Below are positions 1-12,055 of a stretch of 30,618 nucleotides of DNA, piece by piece. The notes under the pieces were generated by a model. That model was not told where the DNA came from. It did no database searches and saw nothing but the letters and a program-made list of their open reading frames with translations. Origin of the DNA: Plakobranchus ocellatus (Eukaryota; Mollusca; Gastropoda; Plakobranchidae); the NCBI GenBank assembly GCA_019648995.1, contig BLXT01008232.1:83553-114170 (forward strand), written 5' to 3'. Position numbers and translations under genes: made by a program. Position 1 is the stretch's first letter. Every line of letters begins with the position of its first letter.

Positions 1-1861
1 TTTCTGCAGCTCTTTCTTCAAATCCTTAAGCACACAAGAAAACATCGTCTCCATGGCCAGCTTAATAGGGGTCTGGCCGCTAATAGGCGTAGGATAGAGT
101 AGGAAATTTTCTTTCCTTTTCCTCTTGCCTCCTGTTACTTTTTGCCCTTCTGCTTTTTGTCTCCACATAAAAATCGTGAAAAACGCTATCTCTGCATCCT
201 CTTTAGTTAAATTATTGCCAACCATTTCTTAATTCCAAAGCGTCCCTTCTATACATGGGTTGTCAAGTTGACGTACTTTGATATTGGTATGTTTCCAAAA
301 GCAACACAGTGCGTCATTATTATACCTCTCATGATTTAAAAGGCCAGCTTGAATTCAGAATGCACGTGTCCTTTGTATAAAATTCTACGTTGTTTGACCC
401 TTTCTTCTTGCACTTTTTTCCGAAATGCATTCAGCGGAATCTAGATCTGAAACTGAGTACCTGCGGCAAGTAGAGAGAATTTCTATGATGACGATAATCA
501 CACAACACCTACTGATACATGGTTTCAAAGTGATTTCTGGGGTTGCTGTTCACGAAAGCAGGTCTCACATTTCATTCTTCTGCGCAACTTTGGCCTAAGT
601 TATATAAGTGTAGTAATCAACCTTGAGGTGACATATTTCTTATATACAAATCATTTGTATTTTTATTACACGTACATTATATCTCACCTTTTCTCTTAAC
701 TAGTCTCTTTCTTGGCTTTGGAGATAGTGAAGTTGAACATTCAGAGTCAATCGACTATCGTGCTGGACATCTTGCAGGATTTGTATGGGGAGCTGGCGTG
801 TTTCTGACATTTTCAAAGAAAGCTGATGTGTCACTCACATATTAAAATGAAACTGCTGTATCGTTGCTTTATTCGTCATTTTTTATGGAGATGGCTTTTT
901 GATAGGCGTTTTACCATTGAGAAGAAACAACTGTTTGAATTATTCACTCTTATTAAAATTACTTGATGAAGAACACACGTTAGAAACAGGAAGCTCTTTG
1001 TGTCACTTTTTAACGTGAATATTTAGAGTATAAAAACAGATAGACAGACTTGACTGGTTCTACAATCAGTTTCAAAGTATACAACCAATACCATTTTTTG
1101 TTAGTATTCTTGACACTCTCCAATATATTTAGAAACCATTGATAAACAAGAAGGTAGCAATAAGCTTTGCAACGCCTTACCTGAAGAATATATCTTTTGT
1201 CTAGAGATTTGTAAGCTTGCTGCATTAGACTGACATTGCGCAATCGAGGATGACTACACATGTTGAAACTGAACTGAGGTTTTTTTTTTATCGATATTCT
1301 TTAGTCATGGACAATAGTAAATGGTGGAAACAAAACTTTATAAAGTTAAATGAGAACAGGTTTGAATGGAGGAACATGATGCCAATGACGGCACAGCTAA
1401 GAAGAAGAAGGATTGGATATTGTACATATAAAGATAAACTGAATGGTGCCAACAGCAATGAAAGAATTTTGCATTTGCAGAGAATCTTTTGTATTTGGAG
1501 GGAACTTTAGTAATTCTCAACACCCAAACTTACAATATATCACTTTTGCACTCTTATGGCCCAAGTGCCTGGTGCAGACCTATCATTCTATCCATTTGGA
1601 AATAAACAGAGGCTAGTTTATTCCTCGTGGGACTGGTCGGAACAAATTGACCCAAAACGCCGATTTCAAAACAAATATTCGGCTTGTAAATCTATCTAGA
1701 CCTAGAGCTTTTAAGATTCTCTTTCTAATCTATCTAGCACCAAATCCCACAAGGTGGACTTAGCACCAATGCTAGTTTATCTCTATTGACCATCGTTTTC
1801 GTCTAAAAGTTGGCTGGCAACAGATCTTTGTTTGATACGTCGTCTTTGTCTATGTTGTTAG

Positions 1862-2150
1862 TGTTGCTGTTATTGTTTTTGTTGTTTTGTTGTAGTAGTA
1901 GTAGTAGTTGTTGCTGTTGTTCGTCGCCGTTGTTTTTGTTGGTATTGTCATTGTTGTAGTTGTTTTTGCTGTTGGTGCTATTATTGTTTTCGTTCTTCGT
2001 CATTGTTGTCGTCATCGTTGTTGTTGTTGTTGTCGTTGTTGTTGTCGTCATCGTTATTGTTGTTGTTGTCGTTGTTGTTGTTGGTGGTGTTGTTGTTGTA
2101 GTTATTGCTGTTATTGCTGTTGTTATTGTCTTTTCTACTGCTGCACTTGT
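1862..2150 (+). repeat. Imperfect GTT/GTC trinucleotide tract, copy 1
   Basis: About 290 bases of TTG/GTC/GTA units in an intron of gene A, shared with copy 2 of the duplication. It generates poly-Val, poly-Cys and poly-Thr/Asn ORFs that are not genes. Confidence 0.93.
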
Positions 2151-2524
2151 CTAGTTTCTGACAGCCGCTTTTATGAAACCTACATTCTGATATTCGGGTT
2201 AATTTGACCCGATCAGGCTTTCATGTGGCATCAGTCCCGCGCGGTTTAAGCACGGTTTGCTTGAGCTATGACGTATTTTGGCACGAACGTAATGAGGGCC
2301 TAAAAGACTGAGATCACTCTCTAGGTCGTACACAAATAATCCAGTCAAAGCTTTTCTTAAAATTATACGCACGTACAGACTATTATATTTCGAATGTCAT
2401 ATTTTCGTGAAAAATGGCTTTGATCTAGATTTAAAAGTAAGAAAAAATGGTATCTAAAAATGGTATTTAGTAAAGGATCATTCAAGAGTTTAAAGAAATT
2501 CATTACATTCTTGTATCTTATTAG

Positions 2525-2677
2525 GGCAATATGCTCCACTGTCTGTCATGCAAACATTGGCCGGCCTGCCTGGCAGTACTAGACACCTCAAGCACCTCTT
2601 CTACTCTGGCTGTGACTCTGCCCGCTGGACAGGCCATAGATATACTGGAGATGACAGACCAAAGCATACAAGTCAAA
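2525..2677 (+). CDS. Gene A exon with propeller blade, copy 1 of the duplicated exon
   Basis: The acceptor is TTATTAG before GGCAATATG and the donor is GTGAGT after CAAGTCAAA. The exon is 153 bases, 51 codons, phase 0 at both ends. It encodes a blade containing TLAVTLPAGQAIDILEM and SIQVK. Its twin is at 26724-26876 with the same length and splice sites. The exact phase symmetry and the retained splice sites in both copies support it as a real exon. An antisense ORF of 103 codons over the same bases is a shadow. Confidence 0.78.
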
Positions 2678-5600
2678 GTGAGTAGCACATCTTCCATGAT
2701 ATTGTTGGACACTTTCTCATCGAGCAATCGAGAGTTGAAACCATGTAGTTCATCAACTATATAAAGACGTTGTAGTGTTTGATACCATTGATGCCTGTTT
2801 GCCATTTTGAAGAGCCAATATATGTTAATCAATATACAATATAAGCCAAAGCTGCCAATTATAAAAACTTGGCTTCATTAGTTTTGGATCGTTTTTTCAG
2901 AATTCCACAAAGTAGTAAAGTAAGATAGAAATAAAAGCACATAGACCTCTGCGTACAAAATGTTAACTTTACATACAGGGATCGGGAAATAGACATCTAC
3001 AATTCCTTTTCCCTTTAGCTTGAGCAATTAGAAAAGTATTATATACGAAATTTAACAGACCTTTACCTGAAAGACCTGTACCTTTCTCATCTCAGTTCAG
3101 TATATCAATAATGAGACCCCTATTTTGTTAGTGAATAAATGGAGTTTAGCAAAAATTGGTAGCTGTTAAAATATATTATGTAAAATGAAGTAAAATTGTA
3201 GGTCCTTCTTGTTCTGTTATATTCTGAAGCTTCAACATATATGAAGTGGGCATGGATTTGGAAACTTGCTCATCAACGATCAGAGAACTGTCTCTCTTTG
3301 ATATCTGGCGGTAACTCTTTATTTAAATCCTAATTGTGAACCATTAAGGTAATTACAGGGAAGGCAGTTGAACCGTCAGGACAATAGAACTTAATTAATA
3401 CCTCATTTTATAGGTCAAACTGGACTAATTCATCCTATCTGTCGTCCTGCTTTAGATTCATAGGGTTCGCCTGATGCTTTTGAGCGGGACAGATTTTGAA
3501 TGTAGCACAGATTTAGCAATGTGACAACAAGATCTAGACTTAATGCGATCAGTAATTTTTTTGTAAAACTTTGCAAACTTGATTTCATTTGAACCAGCCA
3601 ACGTTCTGAATCTTTTGTAAAATAACTTTCCTCTGGCTGCAACCGGAGGATCTGCCAACTGGGTGCCATGATCTTTGAATATTTTGAATAGCCAGAATTT
3701 AACATGCCTATTCCATATAGCTAAAGTTTCTTTACTTATTCTGTTAAGGGGATATTGCGTGCTGACAAAGAGCTTTGGAGTAGATCGAAGAACTTTTGTT
3801 CAATTTAAATATAGTCTCAAGTCAGTATATGTATGCGAGACGCCTAACTCGGTGATATGTACTGAAAATATACACTTTTTGGGACTTTGGGGAGAACTGG
3901 TTTTAAATAAAGGGTCTATATGAAAGGTGTATTATTTATCGGAGATGTGCATGAGCTTGGTGTAAATATCATAAAAAGTTTGTCACTAAGATACAAAGTG
4001 TTATTAATTTAACAATAAACATAAACTAGTTAAGCTCTACTGCTGACAAGTGAGATCTTAAAAAAAACCAAAAAACAAATACTTCTAGATTACACCACAG
4101 TGGTAACTGTCTTCTTAATGCATTGCATACAGCACAATTGTTGTACTTCAATATTGTTAATGCGACCCACTGCAGTAGCGTTGCCTTTTTAAACACATAT
4201 AGAACAATCGCAAAAAAATAACCCACAGTGTACCTAGCATACCAGGTTAAGTGGTGTGGTTTTTTGTCTCACTGTCACTGCACACACCATGTGCATTGAC
4301 ATCATTCGTAACTGCACTCCATGCACAGCCAGACTTAACTATTTTTTAAAATGCTCAAGGTTTTCTCATTGCGCCAGATTTTTAGCTTTAGACTTTTATG
4401 AAGCCACCTTTGCATGTCATTTGTTGCCTGAAAATTATGCATTCCCCCAACACATTGTTTTCAAGGAATTTCAAGCTTCTCTAGGATAATTGACTTACTC
4501 AAAGCCAAGAAAACACGCACCTAATGTTCCAACTATCTCAGCCAAGATTTGCTTTTTTTATTGAGGATGTTTAAAATTATTCCCTCAACGTGCTCTCCTT
4601 TATCGATACCAAGCGAAACTACTAATAACCGAGTTCAGAGTAAAACCTAAGTGATGCATTGCTTCAGAAAATATCATGATGGATTCTCGGGATGTGTTAA
4701 ATTCTAAAGATTCGATAAACGTACAAGCCTAATTGACATCTATTTGCACTTGATGTAATTCAATCCTTGAATGTAGAGATCATCTATTTTAACGACCCCT
4801 TTATCATATAGAAGAGAATGATTAAGTTTTTTTTTTTGTTTTTGCTCTACTGTTCGTCTGCGACACAGAAATCTCTGACAATGAATGAGAAGTGCCGCGC
4901 GCTGGCTGCAGTGAACAACATGACCCTAGCAGTAGGATACTTAGAGAAAAGCACTGATATAGACATCATAAATTTAAATGGACAACATCTGTGTCGAATC
5001 TGTAAGTCATTTACAATAATTGAATTATTTCTCCTTTAAAATAATTCTTTTATCCCATTTTAGTGCTTAAAAAAAACCCAATAATTTATTGTCAATGTCG
5101 TTGTCGAACCGGCTACATAAGCAACTTTCAAACCATTTTTTATTTGCCAAACGTTTTCATGTCATCTTATTTTGTCGAATATAAAAATATTAGATAGAAA
5201 TACAGTTTTACAGATTGGTTGAAAGTTCTAATTTTAGAAATTGATTAAGCACAAATAATATTTGAAATGAGTGCAATGACCGAACATACCACGCATTATC
5301 AAATAGTTTGGAACTGGAAAGGTCACTTTCATTTAGTACTTGGATATTTTTCTTTTGTGTCCATAACCCATCCAGTCAAAAATGATCTCAGGCTTTCAAT
5401 ATATATCACTATTGTTCCTCCTACCGTGTCCCTAGTTTGACAAGGGGTGTCGTCCTCGAAAGAAGCGAGGCCGCGCTAAATGTGCACCGTCAGATGTAGC
5501 TTGCTTGTCCAAATGTCTTATTGCCGTTTATTGCCACTTTAGGTTATCACTCGGTTTCGGGGCATTGAAGCACAAAGACGTTAGCGCATTTTTCTGTCTT

Positions 5601-6059
5601 TTATACTAGCTCAACGAGTTAGTTAATCTTTCCGACAAAAAAAAAAAAAGAAAAGAAATAAAACTGTTATAAAATCGGAGCCTTTTGTGGTTACGCCCGA
5701 GATATCCTAAGCGTGATTTAGAAGCACGGAATCTATTTCCATTGCTTAATTAGTTGTTTTGCAGCAATAATATCTAACGGAACCAAAATACAGCCAGTTT
5801 ATTCTTCCAGCATAAATTCTTTTTTAGCCTCTCTGTCTTGCTATCTCTCTATCTATCTGTTTGGATATCGATCGTCTTACTAGAGCAGGAAAAAAAATTG
5901 TAGATCTTTTTTTTACTTGCAGCTTCAGCCTCACGCCCATGGCGCATGATCTCCACAATGAACGCAGAATTGATTTTCTCCACTGAGAACAAGAAGTCGA
6001 TTGTCAAAGTGAACTCTTTCGATGGACGCGTTATTTTAGATATTAAAGGTTTGTGTAGA

Positions 6060-6143
<84 letters not shown>

Positions 6144-6437
6144 CATCATCATCCTCTTGTTTCTGATATACAAACCCTTCTTTCTTTGTAATCAGTTCCA
6201 CAGCTTGCAGTCCCTGCAGGTGTTACCATGGTATCAGATGATTCCTTGCTTGTAGCAGACCTTAATGCGCTGAGTTTACACCTGGTCTCATCAGGAGGTC
6301 AATGGTTGAAGCAAGTATGGACAGCGCTCAGTAACAGTGCCAAGGATGATAAACTACGTAATGTATCAATAGAAAGTAGTTTGTGTGTGTGCGTGACAAG
6401 TTGTGGTTTTGCTTTTGTGTTAGACGCCGTATACTGA
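2525..6437 (+). CDS. Gene A: NHL-type beta-propeller protein, 3' half (four coding exons, stop included)
   Basis: This is a spliced coding region, partial at the 5' side because its earlier exons lie left of the window. Exons are 2525-2677, 4869-5001, 5923-6048 and 6196-6437, with phases 0/0, 0/1, 1/1 and 1/stop. All junctions are GT-AG and the frame stays open through 217 residues to TGA at 6435-6437. The peptide has the alternating short beta-strand pattern of an NHL/six-bladed propeller, with blade-like motifs such as TLAVTLPAGQAIDILEM, AVGYLEKSTDIDIINL, KKSIVKVNSFDGRVI and DDSLLVADLNALSLHLVSS. Such propellers form the C-terminal part of TRIM2/3/71-like and related molluscan proteins, where they bind protein or RNA. 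The precise partner is unknown. The first exon is nearly identical to the last exon seen in gene B, so the two are paralogues. No inactivating change was seen. Family membership is by recall, not search. Confidence 0.72.
2678..4868 (+). other. Gene A intron: right part of repeat copy 1, then unique AT-rich DNA
   Basis: This stretch separates two phase-0 exon ends. Bases to about 3572 belong to the 3.5-kb duplicated segment. From 3573 to 4868 I see AT-rich sequence with several short ORFs (for example 3430-3705 on the - strand) that match nothing I recognise and lack a coding pattern. A pyrimidine-rich tract (TTTTTTTTTGTTTTTGC) precedes the acceptor at 4867-4868. Confidence 0.6.
4869..5001 (+). 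CDS. Gene A exon, second blade in the window
   Basis: The acceptor is GACACAG before AAATCTCTG, behind a strong T-rich tract, and the donor is GTAAGT. It is 133 bases, phase 0 in and phase 1 out. It continues the peptide with TMNEKCRALAAV, MTLAVGYLEKSTDIDIINL and NGQHLCRI. The hydrophobic-strand, turn, hydrophobic-strand pattern followed by NLNGQ is typical of one propeller blade in this family. Confidence 0.75.
5002..5922 (+). other. Gene A intron, no coding signal
   Basis: This is intronic sequence between a GTAAGT donor and the TTACTTGCAG acceptor. The stretch at about 5410-5590 is noticeably richer in C and G than its surroundings and could be an old repeat, but I cannot name it. There is a poly-A run near 5637-5649. 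No exon-like segment was found. Confidence 0.55.
5923..6048 (+). CDS. Gene A exon, third blade in the window
   Basis: The acceptor is TTACTTGCAG before CTTCAGCC and the donor is G|GTTTGT. It is 126 bases, phase 1 in and phase 1 out, open throughout. It encodes WRMISTMNAELIFSTENKKS followed by IVKVNSFDGRVILDIK, a clear blade in which a charged turn (ENKKS) precedes a strand. The 97-codon antisense ORF across it begins with poly-Met from the adjoining TCA repeat and is a shadow. Confidence 0.78.
6061..6140 (+). repeat. (TCA)n microsatellite filling a short intron
   Basis: About 80 bases of uninterrupted TCA trinucleotide lie in the 147-base intron 6049-6195 of gene A. The array starts 12 bases after the donor and ends about 55 bases before the acceptor. 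Poly-Ile and poly-Met ORFs across it are repeat artefacts. Confidence 0.95.
6196..6437 (+). CDS. Gene A terminal coding exon
   Basis: The acceptor is GTAATCAG before TTCCACAG. The exon enters in phase 1 and runs 242 bases to a TGA. It encodes AVPAGVTMVSDDSLLVADLN, then SLHLVSSGGQWLKQVW and a short tail ending FAFVLDAVY. The AGVTMVSDDSLLVAD strand pair is the clearest NHL-like blade in the window. The end is at the usual place for the closing blade. An alternative acceptor a few bases downstream cannot be excluded, but phase favours this one. Confidence 0.78.
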
Positions 6438-7575
6438 CCATTTTCTTGGAGTAAAGTATGTCTGTCAGGATGATAAGTACCTTTACCTTGTGGATGAGTG
6501 TAAAAGATAATCAATGTCCATTGCGCATTTTTATGAGAAAAATACTTGGAATTGAATGTCTTTTATTGTCAAATGCGGGAGCTATTTATTTTAACAATTA
6601 GTTTTTGGATGAGCTGTAAGGGATATGCTAACATAAATATTCCATTTAAAACAAATCTGTTCGATGGTTTAGTAAGAAGGTGGGTTGTGGGGGAAGGGAG
6701 GCTGTTACCCATTCAGTGCTTTTGTTTCATTAAAAAAAAGAAGGTTTTCACATTTGATAATTGATAAGACAACTGTTTTTTTCTCTGCCATATCAAATGT
6801 ATGCCATTAGTCTTTCAACTGTTTCAGTCACGTTTTGATGATTCTTTCCTGTAAATGAAACTGATAGTTACATTGCAGTAGTTTGTGAGGCACACTCGCA
6901 TGAACTTTTATAAATTGATATTATACAAATTCTGCACACCTAGCCATTAAATTAACTAAAGTGAAATTCTCTTGCACTTAGTGCACTCATCTGAAATCAG
7001 TTGTTAGCTGCATATATTATTTAGAATTCAATCTGAACACTTAGAGTATTTTCCATAGATTTAGATCGTGTAATGTTTCTAACATATTCCAAAACAATGT
7101 CAATGAGTTTGATTAAATCTATAAAGTGTCTTATAAATAGTGTGAAGCACCATTCTCAAAGTGCGAGTAATAGAAACACATCAACACATCTACAAATTAA
7201 CAGCGAAACCAAATATGTTTTCCCCCATGCAGCCTCTCTAAATTTAGGTATCCCCCTCCATTTTCGAACTTGCTTAGGTAGTTTAGCAATAACTCTATCA
7301 TTGTTTTTAGATTGAAATCAGCCAATCACTTCTAGTGAGACCTAGATATAAATTTCATCTACAAGATCCTTGATATCTCTCTTTCATGCAAAATAGTTTA
7401 GAATGATTAAATACATGGGAGTCTAACATATGTAACTCCTCGATTTTATTGCCCGTTAAAAATACTCTACAAAATACTTTCAAGTATGCTATCTTTTCTG
7501 TGAGGCATACTTATTTTCAAACTTCTGTATAGTATTTCAAATAAAATCACATGAATTATTCTTCGTTAACTTAAC
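6438..7575 (+). other. Gene A 3' flank and probable 3' untranslated region
   Basis: No further coding signal follows the stop. A weak candidate poly(A) signal ATTAAA is at 6729-6734 and a canonical AATAAA is at 7539-7544. The sequence alone does not decide which is used. A G-rich patch lies near 6679-6702. Confidence 0.4.
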
Positions 7576-10500
7576 ATGTTTATTCGTATGTGTGTTTATG
7601 TGTGAAAATTCTATTGGTGGGGGTGAAAGGTGGAGGAGGGAGGGAGTGGCAACGTAATCAGTATATCGAATTTCAAACTTATATTATATTGTGCTAAATC
7701 TGAAGAAATAAATGTCAAAATAATTCTGATATTTATTATGTATTACCTTCTCCAAAGTGAGATAGCAGGACATTAAGATAATGATGGTTGAATGTTTTTT
7801 GTTTTTTTTTTTTTGGCGCGGGGGTGTGGGGGTGGGGGGTAAAAAGTGAAAGACCAAACAATATAAAATGTACCTCGGCCTTTGGAAATAGGGGAAGAAA
7901 ATGAACCAGATAAAATAAGTTTAAAAAATGTGCCGAATCAAGAATTTTTACAATAACAATACACGATACTAAACTACGCTTGAAATATTCGTTAATAGGC
8001 TTAGAAAGCAGACGAGGAAAAACAAACTTCACACTCGTGTAAAACGGATTCATTATTGGACGTGTTATATAGTGATCTTTTTCTAGAGGTGTGCAAAATG
8101 CGAATACAACTTCCTAAATTTCCAATAGAGTGAATCAAATTGAATCAAAACAAACTCTGAAAAACTAAACTGCGGCTGTTGCCAGAAATAGATTTGAATA
8201 CTTAGAAAAGAATAGTAAAAAACAGAAAGACTGAGATAGGATATAAAAGCACTCAGTCAATGAGTTTATAGAAGAAAGGAGTGAGATTCACCAAAAACGT
8301 AACAAATAACTTGAAAGGGAATGAACAAGAAATTCTAAATGTTATAGGAAAAAGAGGAAAACAACAGCAACAACAGCAGCAAAAATGAAAAAAACTACAA
8401 GGAACCTGATTTTGTAAAGCAATGTTTATAAACATGAGTACAAAGATTGTAAATAGCATATCAAGATATACACAGCGAGTTAATAATGAAGTGAGTTATA
8501 ATTTGATCCAACACGTATTGTCTTTATCTTCATCCAGAAGGGCTCTTTTGTGTTGAATAGGGACTGAGCAAATTAGTCTTCTTCAGAAATGCACATGTGT
8601 CGGAAAGTCACATCTTTTCAACCATCAGAATTCTATTAGTAACTTTTACGTGCTGTATAACCGATTGTATTACACAATCTCAATCCTCAAAGACAGCTAA
8701 AGTTTGTCAATCACAATGAATATTTGGCTACGTAAATATAAATAGAACTGGCAAACTAAAATATGATAGTGGTTAAAGTAATATTAAATGCTAATTCATC
8801 TTACAGATTACCCAAAACAACCCAAGTTACAATATGTGAGATGCATAGAACATGTTTGCAATGTGTGAACTCTTCAAACACTTAAAAAATATCAGCTGAT
8901 AAATGTATACTGAAATGAAAAAAAGAACAACACTAGTAAATCACTGTACCAAGAGGATGAGCCGAATTATTAAAATTCAGCGTTTCTTCTAGTTCTAAAT
9001 GATACAAATATTTATGTGGATAATAGGAAAAAACAGAAAAAGTTTTAAATGTGATTTTTTAGGGAAGTTTTATGGACCAAGAAAGAAACCAACGGGTCAG
9101 TATTACGAACTGCTATCTTAGAAAGCGCCCGTGTAAAAACTTTTATGTAAGTAGTGGATGCTTGCTTAAAACGCAATCATAAAACAAACACCCAAAGTAA
9201 AGGTTTCGAAGTTTAATATTTTATTATGAAAAATCGGGTGATGAAGGGCTAGACATAACCAAAGCCTTTCATTATCATAGAGTTTGAATATTTGGACATA
9301 GATAACTGAATGGAGAATGCAAATTTTGCGAATTACCTAAAAAGATTATGTAATGGAGAAGCATGCCATGGGCAAAATGTTTGTGACTGATTTAGCATTT
9401 GAAAAAAAAGACATGCAAATTCGTGGGTTCTTTTATTGGTGTGTCATAATCCATTAAAAACATTTACGTAGAGACTTTAGACCAACAAAGATCTTTAAAA
9501 AACCCTCCAATATACTAATTAAAACCTGCAAGCGCTGAGATTCTTTTTATTATTTTTTTGTCGGTCTTGACGTTCTATTTTCCGTAGATTTTCTTGTCGA
9601 GGTTTTCTCTCATTTTATATATTACAAATAATTTTTACATTTAAGAAACAGTAAAGTTTATAAGGCTATTTATATTTAAACTAAAAAAAAAAAGCAACAA
9701 AACTCTTAAATGACTTCCATTGATTCTTCTCCTTTAGGAGCTTTGTCTGGAATAGACAAGGTTGATTGTTTTCCCACTAAAACAGGATCTCCTTTGATCT
9801 TATAAAGTTGTTACTGCTACCAATACCTATTGCCCATGAGTTAAGACTTTCACTAAATGTTAGTTCTATCTACCTCTACTACGTTTGCCTGACATAAAAG
9901 CTCCTTGACTCCCATGAAGCCAGTTTTCAAAAATTATCAAAACACCTTTTGCCTTACATCTGATGATATTGAGAGGCAATCTCTAAGCTTTGATTTTTTG
10001 CAAGCTCAGGATGTTTTTTAGTTTTTTAGTTTTCCACATGTGCTGAGATGCTCGACACAATCTGCATTTCTTGCGGACAACATCTTTTCATTCAGAGATG
10101 TTAGCTTGTGTCCTCCTTGTACCCCTGTGCACAGGCTGTGAATCAGTAACAGATGGATGTTCAGATTCTTGCTTCGACAGTTAACAATTTCATCTCATCT
10201 TCACATGTGATCAAGCGACCGGCTTTGCTGGCAGCCATTTTTTCAAGCCAAAACAAAAGCTTGGAATGCCTATGTCCTAATATTTGACTTAGGCATTTTC
10301 AAAGTATGGTCTTTGAAATGCCTAAGTTATGTCACTGACTTAGGCACAAGTATGTTTAAAGGAATAATACCCATTTGAATTGGTAGATCCTGGTGTTATT
10401 TTAGAGATGGCGGAGGAGCAGCCATTGATTTTAATGAGATATTTGCCGCCAAACCGCTAAAAAATGACTTAGGCGTTTATCTTATACAGCTGACGTTTTG

Positions 10501-10980
10501 TAAAATTAAACAGCCTTTCGTGTTGACATGCGCATACGTAAAGAAAGACCGAAAAAAAATTTTTGTGTCTCCTTAGAAACGTTGAAGAATCAACAGATTG
10601 CGATATAGATCGCATGTCTCATTAAAACCAGAAGAATGAAGGCAACAACTCTGTACTGTCAGACACCGTGCAGAAAAATGTGTCTGTGTTCGAAAAAACC
10701 TATCCAGAAACACGAGAAAAGGAAGAAAGTAGCAAGAGATGAAGACTGGAGCTAAGGGATACGGACCAGTAAGACCTCTGCTACAAGAATTTTTCTCCAT
10801 GTATGGACTAAATAGTGATCATGCAGAGCACAGTCCCATAATTTTTTTTTTTAATCAGGGCAGTGCCTTCTTTTTGAAACTAGCAAAAGTGCTAAAGAGG
10901 GATGAAAGATAGTAGAAAAAAATAGAGAGGGGGAGAGGCAGACAGAGAAGCGAAAAGTGAGAGAGATATAGAGTGAGGGA
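7576..10980. other. Intergenic, low-complexity and old repeat debris
   Basis: This is AT-rich sequence without a supportable gene. It contains G-rich patches near 7617-7647 and 7816-7841 and several A/T homopolymers. The segment 9740-10800 has short broken open stretches on both strands around a hairpin at about 10286-10324, which may be decayed mobile-element sequence. I could not assign it to a family. Confidence 0.5.
10286..10324. repeat. Imperfect hairpin with ACTTAGGC arms
   Basis: ACTTAGGCATTTTCAAAG is followed within about five bases by CTTTGAAATGCCTAAGT, its reverse complement apart from one missing A. Further ACTTAGGC copies occur near 10340 and 10468. Confidence 0.75.
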
Positions 10981-10988
10981 GAGAGACG

Positions 10989-10992
<4 letters not shown>

Positions 10993-11041
<49 letters not shown>
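10993..11041 (+). repeat. (GA)n microsatellite
   Basis: An uninterrupted GA dinucleotide run of about 48 bases sits inside a wider purine-rich stretch from about 10900. Confidence 0.95.
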
Positions 11042-11045
<4 letters not shown>

Positions 11046-11306
11046 ACTCATATGCTCTTTCTATTTTATTTGCCCAGGAACGATAAATCTCTACCGATAT
11101 TTTTTGGGCAACTGTATACTTTGCAATTGCTATTTATTCATAATCTAAATACATACTATTGTTACCATGTTGCCTTATGGTTATTTCTCCTGTATGAAAT
11201 TATTAATTTTTATCTGACATGAATCTTTATTTAGCTAAAGCCACCAAATTGTTGAATTCATTTACTTTCTACAACATGAAACCATAATTACTGAAATACC
11301 CCCTCC

Positions 11307-11940
11307 NNNNNNNNNNNNNNNNNNNNNNNNNNNNNNNNNNNNNNNNNNNNNNNNNNNNNNNNNNNNNNNNNNNNNNNNNNNNNNNNNNNNNNNNNNNNNN
11401 NNNNNNNNNNNNNNNNNNNNNNNNNNNNNNNNNNNNNNNNNNNNNNNNNNNNNNNNNNNNNNNNNNNNNNNNNNNNNNNNNNNNNNNNNNNNNNNNNNNN
11501 NNNNNNNNNNNNNNNNNNNNNNNNNNNNNNNNNNNNNNNNNNNNNNNNNNNNNNNNNNNNNNNNNNNNNNNNNNNNNNNNNNNNNNNNNNNNNNNNNNNN
11601 NNNNNNNNNNNNNNNNNNNNNNNNNNNNNNNNNNNNNNNNNNNNNNNNNNNNNNNNNNNNNNNNNNNNNNNNNNNNNNNNNNNNNNNNNNNNNNNNNNNN
11701 NNNNNNNNNNNNNNNNNNNNNNNNNNNNNNNNNNNNNNNNNNNNNNNNNNNNNNNNNNNNNNNNNNNNNNNNNNNNNNNNNNNNNNNNNNNNNNNNNNNN
11801 NNNNNNNNNNNNNNNNNNNNNNNNNNNNNNNNNNNNNNNNNNNNNNNNNNNNNNNNNNNNNNNNNNNNNNNNNNNNNNNNNNNNNNNNNNNNNNNNNNNN
11901 NNNNNNNNNNNNNNNNNNNNNNNNNNNNNNNNNNNNNNNN
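11307..11940. other. Assembly gap (run of N)
   Basis: There are 634 unknown bases. The right edge is a TATG repeat, so the gap probably arose at a microsatellite. Its true length is not known. The 269-codon ORF spanning it is an artefact. Confidence 0.99.
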
Positions 11941-11976
11941 TATGTATGTATGTATGTGTGTATGTATGTATGTATG

Positions 11977-12008
<32 letters not shown>

Positions 12009-12055
12009 ATTATATATATGTATATATATATTTGTGTGCGACTGTGTAATATATA
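11941..12055. repeat. TATG tetranucleotide and TA dinucleotide repeats
   Basis: Degenerate TATG units abut the gap and pass into TA repeats. The TATG/CATA unit is the same motif that builds the foldback element at 27737-28100. Confidence 0.9.

Larger units (their letters stand above)
1..3572 (+). repeat. Direct segmental duplication, copy 1
   Basis: Aligns by eye over its whole length with 24252-27740 in the same orientation, with many substitutions and small indels. Shared landmarks are AAGCACACA/ATCGTCTCCATGGCCAGC at the start, the GTT/GTC-rich tract, the propeller exon, and AATTTTTTTGTAAAACTTTG at the end. The homology stops at 3572. Whether it continues left of the window is unknown. Copy 1 holds an extra block of about 45 bases near 3262-3310. 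Confidence 0.93.

Noticed and set aside
1613..1790. Possible inverted repeat around CTAGTTTATTCCTCGTGGGA and TCCCACAAGG
   Set aside because: The matching part is only about ten bases and the spacing gives no element structure.
3430..3705. 91- and 66-codon antisense ORFs crossing the end of duplication copy 1
   Set aside because: They cross the homology breakpoint and are not preserved in copy 2; no recognisable family.
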